This document shows positions 27,096-36,017 of a stretch of DNA of 64,000 nt, in pieces. The stretch is taken from contig NZ_MWQN01000001.1 in the NCBI RefSeq assembly GCF_002024165.1, positions 5,642,001 through 5,706,000 on the forward strand. The letters are read 5' to 3'. The notes under the pieces were generated by a model. It ran no database searches, was not told where the DNA came from, and worked only from the letters and a program-made list of their open reading frames with translations. The stretch's first letter is position 1. Every line of letters begins with the position of its first letter. Source of the DNA: Embleya scabrispora. Lineage in GTDB: Bacteria; Actinomycetota; Actinomycetes; Streptomycetales; Streptomycetaceae. Position numbers and translations under genes: made by a program.

Positions 27096-28442
27096 TCAGA
27101 CCCCCACCGGCCACAGCGCCGCGCCCGGCGCGCCGTCACCCGCCCCGACCCCGGCGTCCGGAGCCGGCGCTGCCCCGACCTGCCGCCCGCCCATCCGGTC
27201 CAGCGCCGCCGACAGGTCCGCCCACAGGTCCGCCTCGTGTTCCAGGCCGATCGACAGGCGGAGCAGGTGCGGGCCGATGTCGCCTTCGGCGCGCGCCGCG
27301 TCGTCGATGACCCGGTGGGTCAGCGAAGCCGGGTGCTGGATGAGGGTGTCGACGCCACCGAGGCTCACGGCGGGGGTGATCAGGCGGAGCGCGCCGACCA
27401 GCCGGATCGGGTCGCCGGTCGGTTCGAAGGCGATCAGCGCGCCGCCGATGCTCGGATAGTGCACGCGCGCCACCGCCGGGTGCGCCGCCAGTCGGGCGGC
27501 CAGCGCGGCGGCCGTCGCGGAGGCCCTGGCGACGCGGATCGGCAGGGTCGCGAGGCCGCGCAGCAGCAGATAGCCCGCCAGCGGGTGCAGCAACGCCCCC
27601 GTCGCGAACCGGATTTGCCGCAGCGCCTTGGCCCACTGCGGATCACAGGCCACCACACCGCCGAGCACGTCACCGTGTCCGCCGAGGAACTTGGTCGCAC
27701 TGTGCAGGACCAGACGGGCACCCGAGGAGGCAGGCCGCTGCAGGATCGGCGTGGCGAACGTGTTGTCCACCAACAGCGGTATCTCGCCCGCCTGCGCCGC
27801 GAGTTCGACCAGATCGAGTTCGGCCAGCGTCGGATTGGCCGGTGTCTCGACCATGACCAGACCCGTGTCGGGTCGCAACGCCGCGGCCACGCCGTCCGGT
27901 TCGACCCAGGTGACCTCGGTGCCGAGCAGGCCGCCGGAGAGCAGGTGGTCGGTGGTGCCGTACAGCGGCCGGACCGCGACCACGTGCCGTCGGCCCTGCG
28001 CGGCGGCGGCGAGCAGGCACGCGGTGACCGCCGCCATGCCGGTCGCGAACGCCACCGCGTCGGCGCAGCCCTCCAGTTCGGCGAGCGCCTGCTCGAAGCG
28101 GCGCACGGTCGGATTGGTCAGCCGACCGTAGATCGCCGAGCCGTCGGGCAACTCGCCCTCCGCGTAGGCGTCCAGGGCGAGCGCCGCCGCCGGCAGGTCC
28201 GAAAGGGGATAGGTGGTCGACAGGTCGATCGGCACGGCGTGTACGCCCAGCGCGGCCAGGTCGTCGCGGCCGGCGTGTACCGCGCGGGTCTCCAACGTGT
28301 GCCGCGCGACGGGTCCGGCGGGGGTGGAGCCGGTGGGGGTGGAGCCGGCAGAGGCGGCGCCGGCAGGGGTGGCGCCGGCGGGCGCGGTGTCGGTGCGGCC
28401 GGCGGTGGCGGGGGAGTCCGGTCGAAGGTCCATGGACGTCAT
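27096..28442 (-). CDS. PLP-dependent Cys/Met-metabolism enzyme (cystathionine gamma-synthase/lyase family)
   Basis: A 448-residue trans-sulfuration enzyme: TRAVHAGRDD, AIYGRLTNPTVRRFEQALAELEGC, the cofactor-binding AFATGMAAV and RPLYGTTDHLL, VMVETPANP, and the Schiff-base Lys in LVLHSATKFLGGHGDVLGG. The C-terminal part has VSLGGVDTLIQHPASLTH, a pattern of methionine gamma-lyases and cystathionine gamma-synthases. The first ~40 residues are a low-complexity Ala/Pro/Thr/Gly repeat (APAGATPAGAASAGSTPTGS) not normally present. The adjacent divergent Lrp-type regulator suggests amino-acid-responsive control. Lyase and synthase roles cannot be separated by sequence alone. Confidence 0.85.
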   Translation of the reverse strand: MTSMDLRPDSPATAGRTDTAPAGATPAGAASAGSTPTGSTPAGPVARHTLETRAVHAGRDDLAALGVHAVPIDLSTTYPLSDLPAAALALDAYAEGELPDGSAIYGRLTNPTVRRFEQALAELEGCADAVAFATGMAAVTACLLAAAAQGRRHVVAVRPLYGTTDHLLSGGLLGTEVTWVEPDGVAAALRPDTGLVMVETPANPTLAELDLVELAAQAGEIPLLVDNTFATPILQRPASSGARLVLHSATKFLGGHGDVLGGVVACDPQWAKALRQIRFATGALLHPLAGYLLLRGLATLPIRVARASATAAALAARLAAHPAVARVHYPSIGGALIAFEPTGDPIRLVGALRLITPAVSLGGVDTLIQHPASLTHRVIDDAARAEGDIGPHLLRLSIGLEHEADLWADLSAALDRMGGRQVGAAPAPDAGVGAGDGAPGAALWPVGV

Positions 28443-28454
28443 CCTGGAGTGGAC

Positions 28455-28473
28455 TCCGGAGAATCCGTCCGGA
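28455..28473. promoter_or_regulatory. Paired TCCGGA boxes in the PLP enzyme/Lrp divergent promoter
   Basis: TCCGGA-GAATCCG-TCCGGA gives two palindromic hexamers seven bases apart in the 51-bp gap between the divergent genes. The arrangement suits a dimeric Lrp/AsnC regulator controlling both directions. Confidence 0.4.
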
Positions 28474-28493
28474 CACCGAATTATCATCGCCGG

Positions 28494-29000
28494 ATGAGCC
28501 AATCCATCGCCCTTGATCCGACCGATCTCGGCATTCTCCGGGCCCTTCAGAACGATGCCCGGATCAGCAACAAGGCGCTCGCGGCCGAGGTCGGCATAGC
28601 GCCCTCGACCTGCCTGGACCGGGTGGCTCGGATGCGCGCCGCCGGGGTGGTGAAGGGTGCGACGGTGGAGGTGGACGCGGCCGCGCTCGGACGACCGCTG
28701 CAGGCGATGCTCGCGGTGCGGGTACGGCCCCATCACCGCGCGGTGCTCAACCCGTTCGTCGGGCATGTGCTGAAGTTGCCGGAGACCCGCGCGCTGTACC
28801 ACCTCGCGGGTCCCGACGACTTCCTCGTGCACGTCGCGGTCGCCGACGCGACCGGGCTGCAACGGTTGGTGGTGGACGGATTCACGGCGCGCACCGAGGT
28901 GACCCAGGTGCACACGATGCTGATCTTCCAGCAGTGGTCCGGCGGTCCGCTCCTCCCGCCCGAACCTTCGGTTCCCGCACGGCGCCTGACGGCGGGTTAG
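28494..29000 (+). CDS. Lrp/AsnC-family transcriptional regulator
   Basis: This 168-residue protein has LDPTDLGILRALQNDARISNKALAAEVGIAPSTCLDRVARMRAAGVVKG as the AsnC helix-turn-helix, then the RAM (ligand-sensing) domain with VRVRPHHRAVLNPFVGHVLKLPETRALYHLAGPDDFLVHVAVAD. It senses an amino acid and probably controls the divergent PLP enzyme, 51 bp away. The ATG is chosen because the N-terminus then starts right before the DNA-binding domain. Confidence 0.9.
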   Translation: MSQSIALDPTDLGILRALQNDARISNKALAAEVGIAPSTCLDRVARMRAAGVVKGATVEVDAAALGRPLQAMLAVRVRPHHRAVLNPFVGHVLKLPETRALYHLAGPDDFLVHVAVADATGLQRLVVDGFTARTEVTQVHTMLIFQQWSGGPLLPPEPSVPARRLTAG

Positions 29001-29015
29001 CCGGACGCCGCGGAC

Positions 29016-30239
29016 TCAGTCGGCCTCGGACACCCGCTCCCCGTGCGGGTCGACGTCGCCGGCGCCCTCGCCCTGGCGGGCGGACAACGCCACCCCCGCG
29101 GCGACGGTCAGCGCCGCCACCGCTCCGGCCGCCGGCACCGCCGCCTCGCCCAGGAACGTGCAGGCCAGGACCAGTACCGCGGCGGCCGGCAGCAGTACCT
29201 GCTGGGCGGCGCCGCGCTTGTGGTGGCGGGCGTGCAGCGCCCACGTGGCGACCAGGAACAGCCCCGCGGGGATCGTGACGCTCGCCGCGGCGGCGAGGTC
29301 GGAGATGTGCGCCTCGCCGACGGCCTGCTCGACGGCGACTTCCAGACCGGCCCCGATCGCGGCGGCGGAGCCGAAGATCACGTAGTGGCCGTATCCCCAC
29401 AGGAACGCCTGCTGACCGGACTCGAGGTATTCGTGGATCGGCGCCGCGAAGTAGATCCAATAGGCCGCGAACACGATCAGGAGCCCGCCGGCGGCGATCG
29501 GCAACAACTCGTCCAGCGCGGCCTGGTCGTCGAGCGCGGTCTGGATCGCGACGGTCGCGGCGGACACGCTCTCGCCGAGCATGATGATGGTGAACAGGCC
29601 GTAGCGCTCGGCGATGTGATGCGGATGCCAGGTGGTGGGGTGTCGGCGTTCGGCGATGGCCGGCACCGCCATCTCGGCGATCGCCAGCGGTGGGAAGCCC
29701 CAGTTCCACGCGGCGTCGGGCAGGAGCAGCAGCACGACCCAGCCGATCTGGACCAGCACCAGGCCGGCCGCGTAGCGCAGCGCGGTGCGGCGGGCCGCCG
29801 GGTCGGTCTCGTCGTGGGCCGCGCGCAGCCACTGGAAGGTCAGCGCGAGGCGCATGATCAGGTAGCCGACGATGGCGACGGTGTAGTCGCTGTTCTCGAA
29901 CGCGCGCGGGACGCCGGCGGCCAGGACCAGGACACCGGTGATCTGGACGAGTGTGGCGACGCGGTACAGCGGGTCGTCGCAGTCGTATGCGGAGGCGAAC
30001 CAGGTGAAGTTGACCCACGCCCACCAGATCGCGAAGAACACGAGCAGGTATCCCGCGATCCCGTGCCCGGGGTGGCCCTCCGCGAGCGAGTGCACCAGGC
30101 GGCTGCCGGCTTGTGCGACGGCTACCACGAAGGTCAGGTCGAAGAACAACTCCAACGGCGTGGACGCGCGGTGCGGCTCCGTGGAACTGCGCGAGGTCAT
30201 GCGGCGCAGGATTGCGGCGGGGCGCGCGGGGTTGGTCAC
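29016..30239 (-). CDS. Low-temperature-requirement A (LtrA) family membrane protein
   Basis: A 407-residue integral membrane protein with about eleven hydrophobic segments. The LtrA signature is clear: STPLELFFDLTFVVAVAQ near the start, HIAERYGLFTIIMLGESVSA in the middle and YGHYVIFGSAAAIGAGLE. The family takes its name from a Listeria gene needed for growth in the cold; its biochemical function is not established. The GTG start has GAGAGGA eight bases upstream. Its end is 15 bp from the end of the convergent Lrp gene, with no room for a large terminator. Confidence 0.9.
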   Translation of the reverse strand: MTNPARPAAILRRMTSRSSTEPHRASTPLELFFDLTFVVAVAQAGSRLVHSLAEGHPGHGIAGYLLVFFAIWWAWVNFTWFASAYDCDDPLYRVATLVQITGVLVLAAGVPRAFENSDYTVAIVGYLIMRLALTFQWLRAAHDETDPAARRTALRYAAGLVLVQIGWVVLLLLPDAAWNWGFPPLAIAEMAVPAIAERRHPTTWHPHHIAERYGLFTIIMLGESVSAATVAIQTALDDQAALDELLPIAAGGLLIVFAAYWIYFAAPIHEYLESGQQAFLWGYGHYVIFGSAAAIGAGLEVAVEQAVGEAHISDLAAAASVTIPAGLFLVATWALHARHHKRGAAQQVLLPAAAVLVLACTFLGEAAVPAAGAVAALTVAAGVALSARQGEGAGDVDPHGERVSEAD

Positions 30240-30371
30240 GGGGTGGGTCCTCTCGATCCGGGCGTGATCATGCGCGGAGGGTATCCGAGAGGGGCGGGCA
30301 AAACGGGGTAATCGGGGGGCGACAGTGTCGCCGGCGAGGTGACCCGGGTTCGACCGGGCCGGCCCTGCGGT

Positions 30372-30395
30372 TGTCCTCGAACGCCGGACGGGCTG
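30372..30395 (+). repeat. Streptomycete-type intergenic motif
   Basis: TGTCCTCGAACGCCGGACGG continues into GCTG. It closely resembles a motif (GTCCTCAAACGCCGGACGGG) that I remember as very common between genes in streptomycete chromosomes, often as one arm of a terminator hairpin. Only one arm is present here. The remainder of the gap 30240-30452 shows no gene. Confidence 0.45.
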
Positions 30396-30452
30396 AGGGG
30401 TTGGTCGGCTTGTGCGACGAAGTGTCGCCGGATGGGTGGGGGCGGTTGGGGG

Positions 30453-31706
30453 TCAGGTCAGGATTTTGGGGTTCAGGTCGTTGAGGTGGGTGTGGCCGGA
30501 TAGGGCCATGGATAGGTCGAACTCGGCCAGTAGGCAGCGGAGTACGTGGGTGATGCCGGGTTCGCCGCCCAGGGCCAGGCCGTAGATGTAGGGGCGGCCC
30601 AGGAGTACCGCGCGGGCGCCCAGGGCCAGGGCCTTGAGGATGTCGGTGCCGGTGCGTACGCCGCTGTCGAAGAGGACCGTCAAGTCGTCGCCCACTGCTG
30701 TCGCGATCTCCGGGAGAGCGTCCAATGCCCCGATGGCGCCGTCCAGTTGGCGGCCGCCGTGGTTGCCGACCACGATGCCGTTCAGCCCTGTGTCGCGCGC
30801 CTTTCGGGCATCGTCGGGGTGGAGGACGCCCTTGAGGACGATCGGGCCGATCCAGTTGTCGCGGAGGAAGGCCAGGTCGGACCAGGTTTTGGTCGGGTCG
30901 GAGAACATTCCGGCCCAGTGCACGATCGCGGCCGTCGGGTCCTCGGCGATCGGGCGGCTCAACCCGGCCAGGAAGGCCGGGTCGCTCAGGTAGTTGGCCA
31001 GGCCGATGTGCCGCAGGAAGGGCAGGTACGCCCGGTCCAGGTCGGTCGGCCGCCATCCCAGGTACCAGGTGTCCAGGGTGACCACGAGCACGGTGTAACC
31101 GGCCGCCCGCGCCCGGGCGAGCAGGCTGATCGTCACGTCGTCGTCACGCGGCCAATAGAGCTGGAACCACCGCGGGCCCGAGCCGGACGCGGCGGCGACC
31201 TCCTCCAGGGAGTACGACGACGCGGTGCTCAACACCATCGGCAGCCCGAGCCCGGCCGCCGCCCGCGCGGTCGCCAACTCGCCCTCGGGATGCACGATCG
31301 ACTGCACGCCGACCGGCCCGAGCAGCACCGGCGCGGGCGACTCCGTGCCCAATACCGAGCAGGACAGATCCCGGGTGCCCACGTCCCGCAACATGCGCGG
31401 GACGATCCGGCGCCGCTCGAACGCCTCCCGGTTGGCCCGCATCGTCGCGCCGCCGCCCGCGCCGCCCAGAACGTAGCCGCGCGGCCCCGGATCGAGCCGT
31501 TCGCGCGCGGCCTCCTCCAGCGCGCTCGCGCCCGTCGGGTACGCGGGCGGCTCTCCGGTCAGCAGCCCGTCGAGATAGATCGAGTCCTGAAACGCGGCGA
31601 AGGGCCCGGCGGCCTGCGCCTCACCGGCCCGCGCCTCATCCGATTGCGCGCCGTCCGACTGCGCGCCGTCCGACTGCGGATCGTCGGGCACCGGGCCATC
31701 GACCAT
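30453..31706 (-). CDS. FMN-dependent alpha-hydroxy-acid oxidase (lactate 2-monooxygenase-like)
   Basis: A 417-residue TIM-barrel flavoenzyme: YVLGGAGGGATMRANREAFERRRIVPRMLRDV, PVLLGPVGVQSIVHPEGELATARAAA, WFQLYWPRDDDV, the FMN-contacting Lys in IVLKGVLHPDDA, the catalytic His-Arg motif GNHGGRQLDGA, and LFDSGVRTGTDILKALALGARAVLLGRPYIYGL. It oxidises an alpha-hydroxy acid such as lactate. The close match to lactate 2-monooxygenases (long N-terminus, GPRWFQLYWP) suggests that branch. Residues 11-25 contain a QSDGAQSDGAQSDEA triplication. The ATG has AAAGG eight bases upstream. A GntR gene lies upstream on the same strand. Confidence 0.85.
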   Translation of the reverse strand: MVDGPVPDDPQSDGAQSDGAQSDEARAGEAQAAGPFAAFQDSIYLDGLLTGEPPAYPTGASALEEAARERLDPGPRGYVLGGAGGGATMRANREAFERRRIVPRMLRDVGTRDLSCSVLGTESPAPVLLGPVGVQSIVHPEGELATARAAAGLGLPMVLSTASSYSLEEVAAASGSGPRWFQLYWPRDDDVTISLLARARAAGYTVLVVTLDTWYLGWRPTDLDRAYLPFLRHIGLANYLSDPAFLAGLSRPIAEDPTAAIVHWAGMFSDPTKTWSDLAFLRDNWIGPIVLKGVLHPDDARKARDTGLNGIVVGNHGGRQLDGAIGALDALPEIATAVGDDLTVLFDSGVRTGTDILKALALGARAVLLGRPYIYGLALGGEPGITHVLRCLLAEFDLSMALSGHTHLNDLNPKILT

Positions 31707-31767
31707 GACTGACACCTTTCGCCGCACGGGATCCCGCGAAACGACCCCGGACCGACCGGGCGACCGG

Positions 31768-31825
31768 CGGGACGAAGTGTCCCGTCCGCAGAACCCTGCC
31801 GCAGCAATCTTCCCGATGCGGCAGG
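31768..31825. promoter_or_regulatory. Two perfect dyads upstream of the hydroxy-acid oxidase
   Basis: CGGGAC-GAAGT-GTCCCG spans 31768-31784. CCTGCCGCA-N13-TGCGGCAGG spans 31795-31825. Both lie in the 224-bp gap upstream of the oxidase start. One could be an operator for the neighbouring GntR protein and the other an attenuator or the terminator of the gntR transcript. Confidence 0.4.
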
Positions 31826-31930
31826 ACGACAAGCACTCTCCTCCGATGGAATGCCACAGCGCGCCCTCGACCATGCGTGTCCCGACGGGTCGATCCGCCG
31901 ACCGGCGCCGGGGCCGCCCCGGGCACGTGC

Positions 31931-32614
31931 CTAGCCCTCCCGCTCCGGCCCCGCCCACAGGTTGCGGACGTGGCCGATGTGCCGGGCCATCACCTGCTCG
32001 GCCGCGGCCGGGTCGCCGCTGTCGAGCGCGTCGAGCAGTTCGAGGTGTTCGGCGGCGGACGCGGCGAGTCGGCCACCGCGCGCGAGCCGGGACAGCCCGT
32101 ACAGGCGCGAGCGTTTGCGCAGATCGCCGACCACCCGGACCAGGTGTTCGTTGCCCGCCAGCGCGAGCAGCGACAGATGGAAGCGGCGGTCCGCCTCCAC
32201 GTACCTGATCAGGTCGCCCGCCTCCGCCGCCGCGACGATCTCCTCGGCGACCGGGCGCAGCGCGGCGGTCTGGGCCGGGGTGACCACGCCCGCGAGGCGG
32301 GCCACCACCGGAACCTCGATCAGCGCACGCACCTCGGTGAACTCGTCCAACTCGCGGTCGGACAGCTCGGTGACGCGAAACCCCTTGTTGCGGACGGCTT
32401 CGACCAGTCCCTCGTTGGCGAGGTCGAGCATCGCCTCGCGCACGGGCGTCGGCGATACGCCGAACTGAGCGGCCAACGCGGGCGCGGAATAGACCACACC
32501 CGGCCGCATCTCACCCGCGATCAACGCCGCGCGCAACTCTCGTGCCACCCGATCCCGCAGGATCGGTCGATCGTCGAAGGACGGCAGCGCAAGCGCTCCG
32601 TGTCCCGTGTCCAT
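31931..32614 (-). CDS. GntR-family regulator, FCD subgroup
   Basis: This 227-residue protein has an N-terminal winged helix (RVARELRAALIAGEMRPGVVYSAPALAAQFGVSPTPVREAMLDLANEGLVEAVRNKGFRV) and an all-helical FCD ligand domain with metal-binding positions in EADRRFHLSLLALAGNEHL and the C-terminal HIGHVRNL. FCD regulators usually respond to organic acids. It sits between the hydroxy-acid oxidase and the 4-hydroxyproline operon, all on the same strand, and could control either. ATG 32614 has GGAGG six bases upstream. Confidence 0.9.
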   Translation of the reverse strand: MDTGHGALALPSFDDRPILRDRVARELRAALIAGEMRPGVVYSAPALAAQFGVSPTPVREAMLDLANEGLVEAVRNKGFRVTELSDRELDEFTEVRALIEVPVVARLAGVVTPAQTAALRPVAEEIVAAAEAGDLIRYVEADRRFHLSLLALAGNEHLVRVVGDLRKRSRLYGLSRLARGGRLAASAAEHLELLDALDSGDPAAAEQVMARHIGHVRNLWAGPEREG

Positions 32615-32635
32615 GGTGCCTCCTCCCGCCATGTT

Positions 32636-32648
32636 ACTGACGGTCAGT
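32636..32648. promoter_or_regulatory. Palindrome upstream of gntR
   Basis: ACTGAC-G-GTCAGT is a perfect 6+1+6 dyad 22 bp before the GntR start codon, fitting an autoregulatory operator. The half TTACTGACG recurs on the minus strand immediately before the hydroxyproline operon start (near 37447-37454). Confidence 0.5.
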
Positions 32649-32737
32649 CACCGCTGGGGCGGGATCGCGACTGCGCGTGTGGCAGATCACCGAGGGTGAG
32701 CGAGGAACCGGCCGGAACCGATCGGCCACCCGCCCCC

Positions 32738-33739
32738 TCAGAGCCGAAACCCCGCCGGGAACGGGTCCTCCGGGTCGAGCAGATACTGCGCGGTCGCGGT
32801 GATCCACGCCCGCCCGGTGATCTCCGGCACCACCGCCGGCCGCCCGGCGACCTCCGTCTCGGCCACGATCCGACCGCGGAAGCGGGTCCCGATGAACGAC
32901 TCGTTGACGAACGTCTGCCCCGCCGTCAACTCGCCCCGTGCCGCCAACTGCGCGATCCGCGCGCTGGTTCCGGTGCCGCACGGCGAACGGTCGAACCAAC
33001 CGGGGTGGATCGCCATCGCGTTGCGCGACAGCGCCGCGTCCGAGCCCGGGGCGAGGAACTGCACGTGGTGGCAGCCCGCGAACTCCGGCTGCTCCGGGTG
33101 CACCGGCCTGGCCTGCTCGTTGATCGCCGCCATGATCGCGAGACCGGTCTCCAGGATGCGGGGGCCCTCGGCCCGGTCGAACGGCAGGCCGACCTTCTCG
33201 ATCGGCAGGATCGCGTAGAAGTTGCCGCCGTACGCCATGTCGTAGGTGACCGCGCCGAGCCCCGGCACGTCCACGGTCGCGTCCAACTCGTGGGCGTACG
33301 CGGGGACATTGCGCAAGGTCACCGAGCGGGCCGCGCCGTCGCGGACCTCGACGTGGGCGACCACGAGCCCAGCCGGGGTGTCCAGGCGGACCGTGGTCAC
33401 CGGCTCGACCACCTCGACCATGCCGGTCTCGACCAGGACGGTGGCCACCCCGATGGTGCCGTGCCCACACATCGGCAGACAGCCCGATACCTCGATGAAC
33501 AACACGCCGTAGTCGGCGTCCGGCCGGGTCGGCGGTTGCAGGATCGCCCCGCTCATCGCCCCGTGCCCCCGCGGCTCGTACATCAACAGCGTGCGGATGT
33601 GGTCCAGTTCGGCCATGAAGTGGCCGCGCCGCTCGGCCATCGTTGCACCGGGGATCACCCCGATGCCGCCGGTGATCACCCGGGTGGGCATGCCCTCCGT
33701 GTGCGAGTCGACCGCGTGGTAGACGTGTCGGGAACGCAT
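32738..33739 (-). CDS. 4-hydroxyproline 2-epimerase (proline racemase family)
   Basis: A 333-residue protein. Both catalytic cysteines are present, Cys91 in PMCGHGTIG and Cys254 in DRSPCGTGTSA. This distinguishes it from trans-3-hydroxyproline dehydratases, where the second Cys is replaced by Thr. It should convert trans-4-hydroxy-L-proline to cis-4-hydroxy-D-proline, the first step of hydroxyproline catabolism. The neighbours supply the next steps, which favours the epimerase over proline racemase. It is the last gene of the operon; its ATG shares one base with the preceding stop (TGATG). Confidence 0.88.
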   Translation of the reverse strand: MRSRHVYHAVDSHTEGMPTRVITGGIGVIPGATMAERRGHFMAELDHIRTLLMYEPRGHGAMSGAILQPPTRPDADYGVLFIEVSGCLPMCGHGTIGVATVLVETGMVEVVEPVTTVRLDTPAGLVVAHVEVRDGAARSVTLRNVPAYAHELDATVDVPGLGAVTYDMAYGGNFYAILPIEKVGLPFDRAEGPRILETGLAIMAAINEQARPVHPEQPEFAGCHHVQFLAPGSDAALSRNAMAIHPGWFDRSPCGTGTSARIAQLAARGELTAGQTFVNESFIGTRFRGRIVAETEVAGRPAVVPEITGRAWITATAQYLLDPEDPFPAGFRL

Positions 33740-34680
33740 CAGTTCAATCCCTCCGCGAGCGCCTTCTCGGTGGATTCCCGGACGAAGGCTTCCTGTTCGG
33801 GCGTCAGCGGCAGCCTCGGCGCGCGGCACGGGCCGCCGCGCAGGCCCGCCAGATCCATCGACAACTTGATCGACTGCACGAACTCGGTGCGCGCGTCCAG
33901 CCGCAGCAGCGGGTGCAACAGGCGGTACAGCGGCAACGCCGCACGCGGGTCGCCGTGCACGGCCGCGCGGTACAACTCCACGCTCGCCCGCGGAAAGACG
34001 TTGGCGTAGCCCGCGATCCAGCCCACCGCGCCGGCCAGCCCGAACTCCAGGGCGACATCGTCGCTGCCGATCAACACGTCGAGTCCCGGCGCCAGTTCGG
34101 CCACCTCGTAGGCCCGGCGCACGTCGCCGGTGAACTCCTTGACGCCGACCACGAGACCTTCCTCGTACAGGTCCGCGAGCAGCCGGGGGGTCAGGTCGAC
34201 CTTCGTGTCGAACGGGTTGTTGTAGGCCACGATCGGCAGCCCGGCCCGGGCCACCGTGCGGTAGTGGTCCATCACCGCACGGGCGTCCGCGCGATAGGAG
34301 TTCGGCGGAAGCAGCATCACCGCACGGGCGCCTGCCTCGGCCGCCTGCTCGGTCCAGCGCAGCGACTCGGCCGCGCCGTACGCCGCCACGCCCGGGAGCA
34401 CCCGGTCGCCGCCCACCGCGTCGACCGCGACCCGCACCACGCGGGCGCGCTCCTCCGGGGTGAGCGATTGGTACTCGCCCAGCGATCCGTTCGGACACAC
34501 CCCGTCGCAGCCCGAGTCCACGAGCCACCGGACGTGTTCGGCGTACGCGTCGAAGTCCACCGACAGGTCCTCGCGCAGCGGCAGGGCGGTGGCCACCACG
34601 ACGCCGTGCCACGGCTTGCGGTCGGCGCCGTCCCGCGGGGCGGAGGTCTCCGGGGCGGGAAGGTGCGGGCTTGTGCTCAT
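33739..34680 (-). CDS. DHDPS-family lyase, probable 1-pyrroline-4-hydroxy-2-carboxylate deaminase
   Basis: A 313-residue TIM-barrel enzyme of the dihydrodipicolinate synthase/N-acetylneuraminate lyase family: GVCPNGSLGEYQSLTPEER, the Tyr in IVAYNNPFDTK (Tyr153), and the Schiff-base Lys181 in VVGVKEFTG. In hydroxyproline operons, members of this family convert 1-pyrroline-4-hydroxy-2-carboxylate to alpha-ketoglutarate semialdehyde and ammonia, and the context supports that reading. It overlaps the upstream flavoprotein gene by 4 bp and the downstream epimerase by 1 bp. The first ~20 residues are an extra disordered stretch. Confidence 0.85.
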   Translation of the reverse strand: MSTSPHLPAPETSAPRDGADRKPWHGVVVATALPLREDLSVDFDAYAEHVRWLVDSGCDGVCPNGSLGEYQSLTPEERARVVRVAVDAVGGDRVLPGVAAYGAAESLRWTEQAAEAGARAVMLLPPNSYRADARAVMDHYRTVARAGLPIVAYNNPFDTKVDLTPRLLADLYEEGLVVGVKEFTGDVRRAYEVAELAPGLDVLIGSDDVALEFGLAGAVGWIAGYANVFPRASVELYRAAVHGDPRAALPLYRLLHPLLRLDARTEFVQSIKLSMDLAGLRGGPCRAPRLPLTPEQEAFVRESTEKALAEGLN

Positions 34681-36017
34681 GAGGCTCCTTGGGCGAGATC
34701 TCCGAGACGGATGGGGACAGCGATCGCACGGGTGGGTGCGGGCGCGGCGATCGGCCGGCCCAACACGTCGGAGAGCACGCACGCGGTGGCCTCGGCGCAC
34801 ATGCGGCCCTGACACCAGCCCATGCCCGCGCGGGTGAGCAGCTTGATCGAGCGTACGTCGTCCGCGCCGTGCCGCGCCGCGTCCGCGATCCGGCCGCGCG
34901 GCACCTCCTCGCAGCGGCAGATCGGGGTGTCCTCGTCGGACCAGGACGACCAGCCCGACCGGATCGGGTAGAGCGCGCGCAGCCCGGCGGCGAAGCGGGT
35001 GAGCCGGGCCCGCCGGCGCAGCAGCGCCTTCGGCGGCGTTCGGCCCGCGACGGCATACGCGGCCAACTCGCCCTCTACCTGCGAGAGTTGCGCGCCGCCG
35101 ATGCCGGTGCTCTCGCCGGCGGCGTACAGCCCGGGCAAATCGGTGGCCTGGCGCGTGTCGACCGCGACGAAGCCGTCGGGGGTGCTCGCGCAGCCGAGTT
35201 GGCCGGCGAGTTCGAGCTGCGGGGTGAAGCCGTAGCCGACCGCGAGGGTGTCGCAGGCCAGTTCGCGCTCCGTCCCGGGCCGCACCCGCCAGTCGGCGTC
35301 GAGCCGGGCCACGGTGACCGAGCCCAGTGCGCCCCCGTCGCCGTGCGCGGCGATCACCGCCCGGCCGGTGCGGTACGGGATGCGCCGCCGCGCCAACGCG
35401 GCGGCATATCCCGCGGCCTCGACCACCCGCGCGGGGCTGTGCGGCGCGAGTGCGGCGGCCCGCGGCGTGGGGCGCGACGCCTCGACGACCGCGAGCACCC
35501 GCACACCCGCGTCGGCGAGCCCGACGGCGACCGGCAGCAGGAACGGACCGGTACCGGCCACCACCGCCCGCCGCCCGGGCGCGACGCCGTTGCCCTTGAG
35601 CAGGGCCTGCGCGCCGCCGGCGGTGAACACGCCGGGCAGATCCCAGCCGGGGAAGGGCAGTTGCCGGTCGTAGGCACCGGTGGCCAGGAGCAGCCGGCGG
35701 CCGCGCACGGTCACCGCGACGCCGTCGCGCTCGCCCGCCACGGCGTGCGCGGTGAAGTGGTCGTCGCCGCGTTCGACCGCCCAGACCCGGTGTTCGGCCA
35801 GGTGCTCGACGGTGTGCAGGCGCGCGAGCGGCGCCCAGGCGGGCGGTCGGCCCGCGCGGTGCCGGTGATACTGGCCGCCCGCCCGGGCGTTCGTGTCCAG
35901 GACGGCGACCCGCAGGCCGAAGCCGGCCGCGGTGACGGCGGCGGCGAGACCGGCCGGCCCGGCGCCGACGACGACGAGGTCGTGGAGGACGTCGCGGCCG
36001 CCCATCTCGTGGCTCAT
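34677..36017 (-). CDS. FAD/NAD-binding oxidoreductase with BFD-like [2Fe-2S] tail, D-hydroxyproline dehydrogenase subunit
   Basis: A 446-residue protein with an N-terminal FAD motif (LVVVGAGPAGLAAAVTAAGFG), a second nucleotide motif (AVVAGTGPFLLPVAVGLADAG) and a C-terminal BFD-like domain with ICRCEEVPRGRI and MGWCQGRMC, whose four Cys would hold an iron-sulfur cluster. This is the HcnB-like subunit of the three-part D-amino-acid/hydroxyproline dehydrogenases. It probably passes electrons from the substrate-oxidising subunit. It overlaps both neighbouring genes by 4 bp, implying translational coupling. Confidence 0.85.
   Translation of the reverse strand: MSHEMGGRDVLHDLVVVGAGPAGLAAAVTAAGFGLRVAVLDTNARAGGQYHRHRAGRPPAWAPLARLHTVEHLAEHRVWAVERGDDHFTAHAVAGERDGVAVTVRGRRLLLATGAYDRQLPFPGWDLPGVFTAGGAQALLKGNGVAPGRRAVVAGTGPFLLPVAVGLADAGVRVLAVVEASRPTPRAAALAPHSPARVVEAAGYAAALARRRIPYRTGRAVIAAHGDGGALGSVTVARLDADWRVRPGTERELACDTLAVGYGFTPQLELAGQLGCASTPDGFVAVDTRQATDLPGLYAAGESTGIGGAQLSQVEGELAAYAVAGRTPPKALLRRRARLTRFAAGLRALYPIRSGWSSWSDEDTPICRCEEVPRGRIADAARHGADDVRSIKLLTRAGMGWCQGRMCAEATACVLSDVLGRPIAAPAPTRAIAVPIRLGDLAQGAS

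Noticed and set aside
30315-30365. tRNA-like GGGTTCGACC phrase
   Set aside because: No acceptor, D or anticodon stems can be formed around it.
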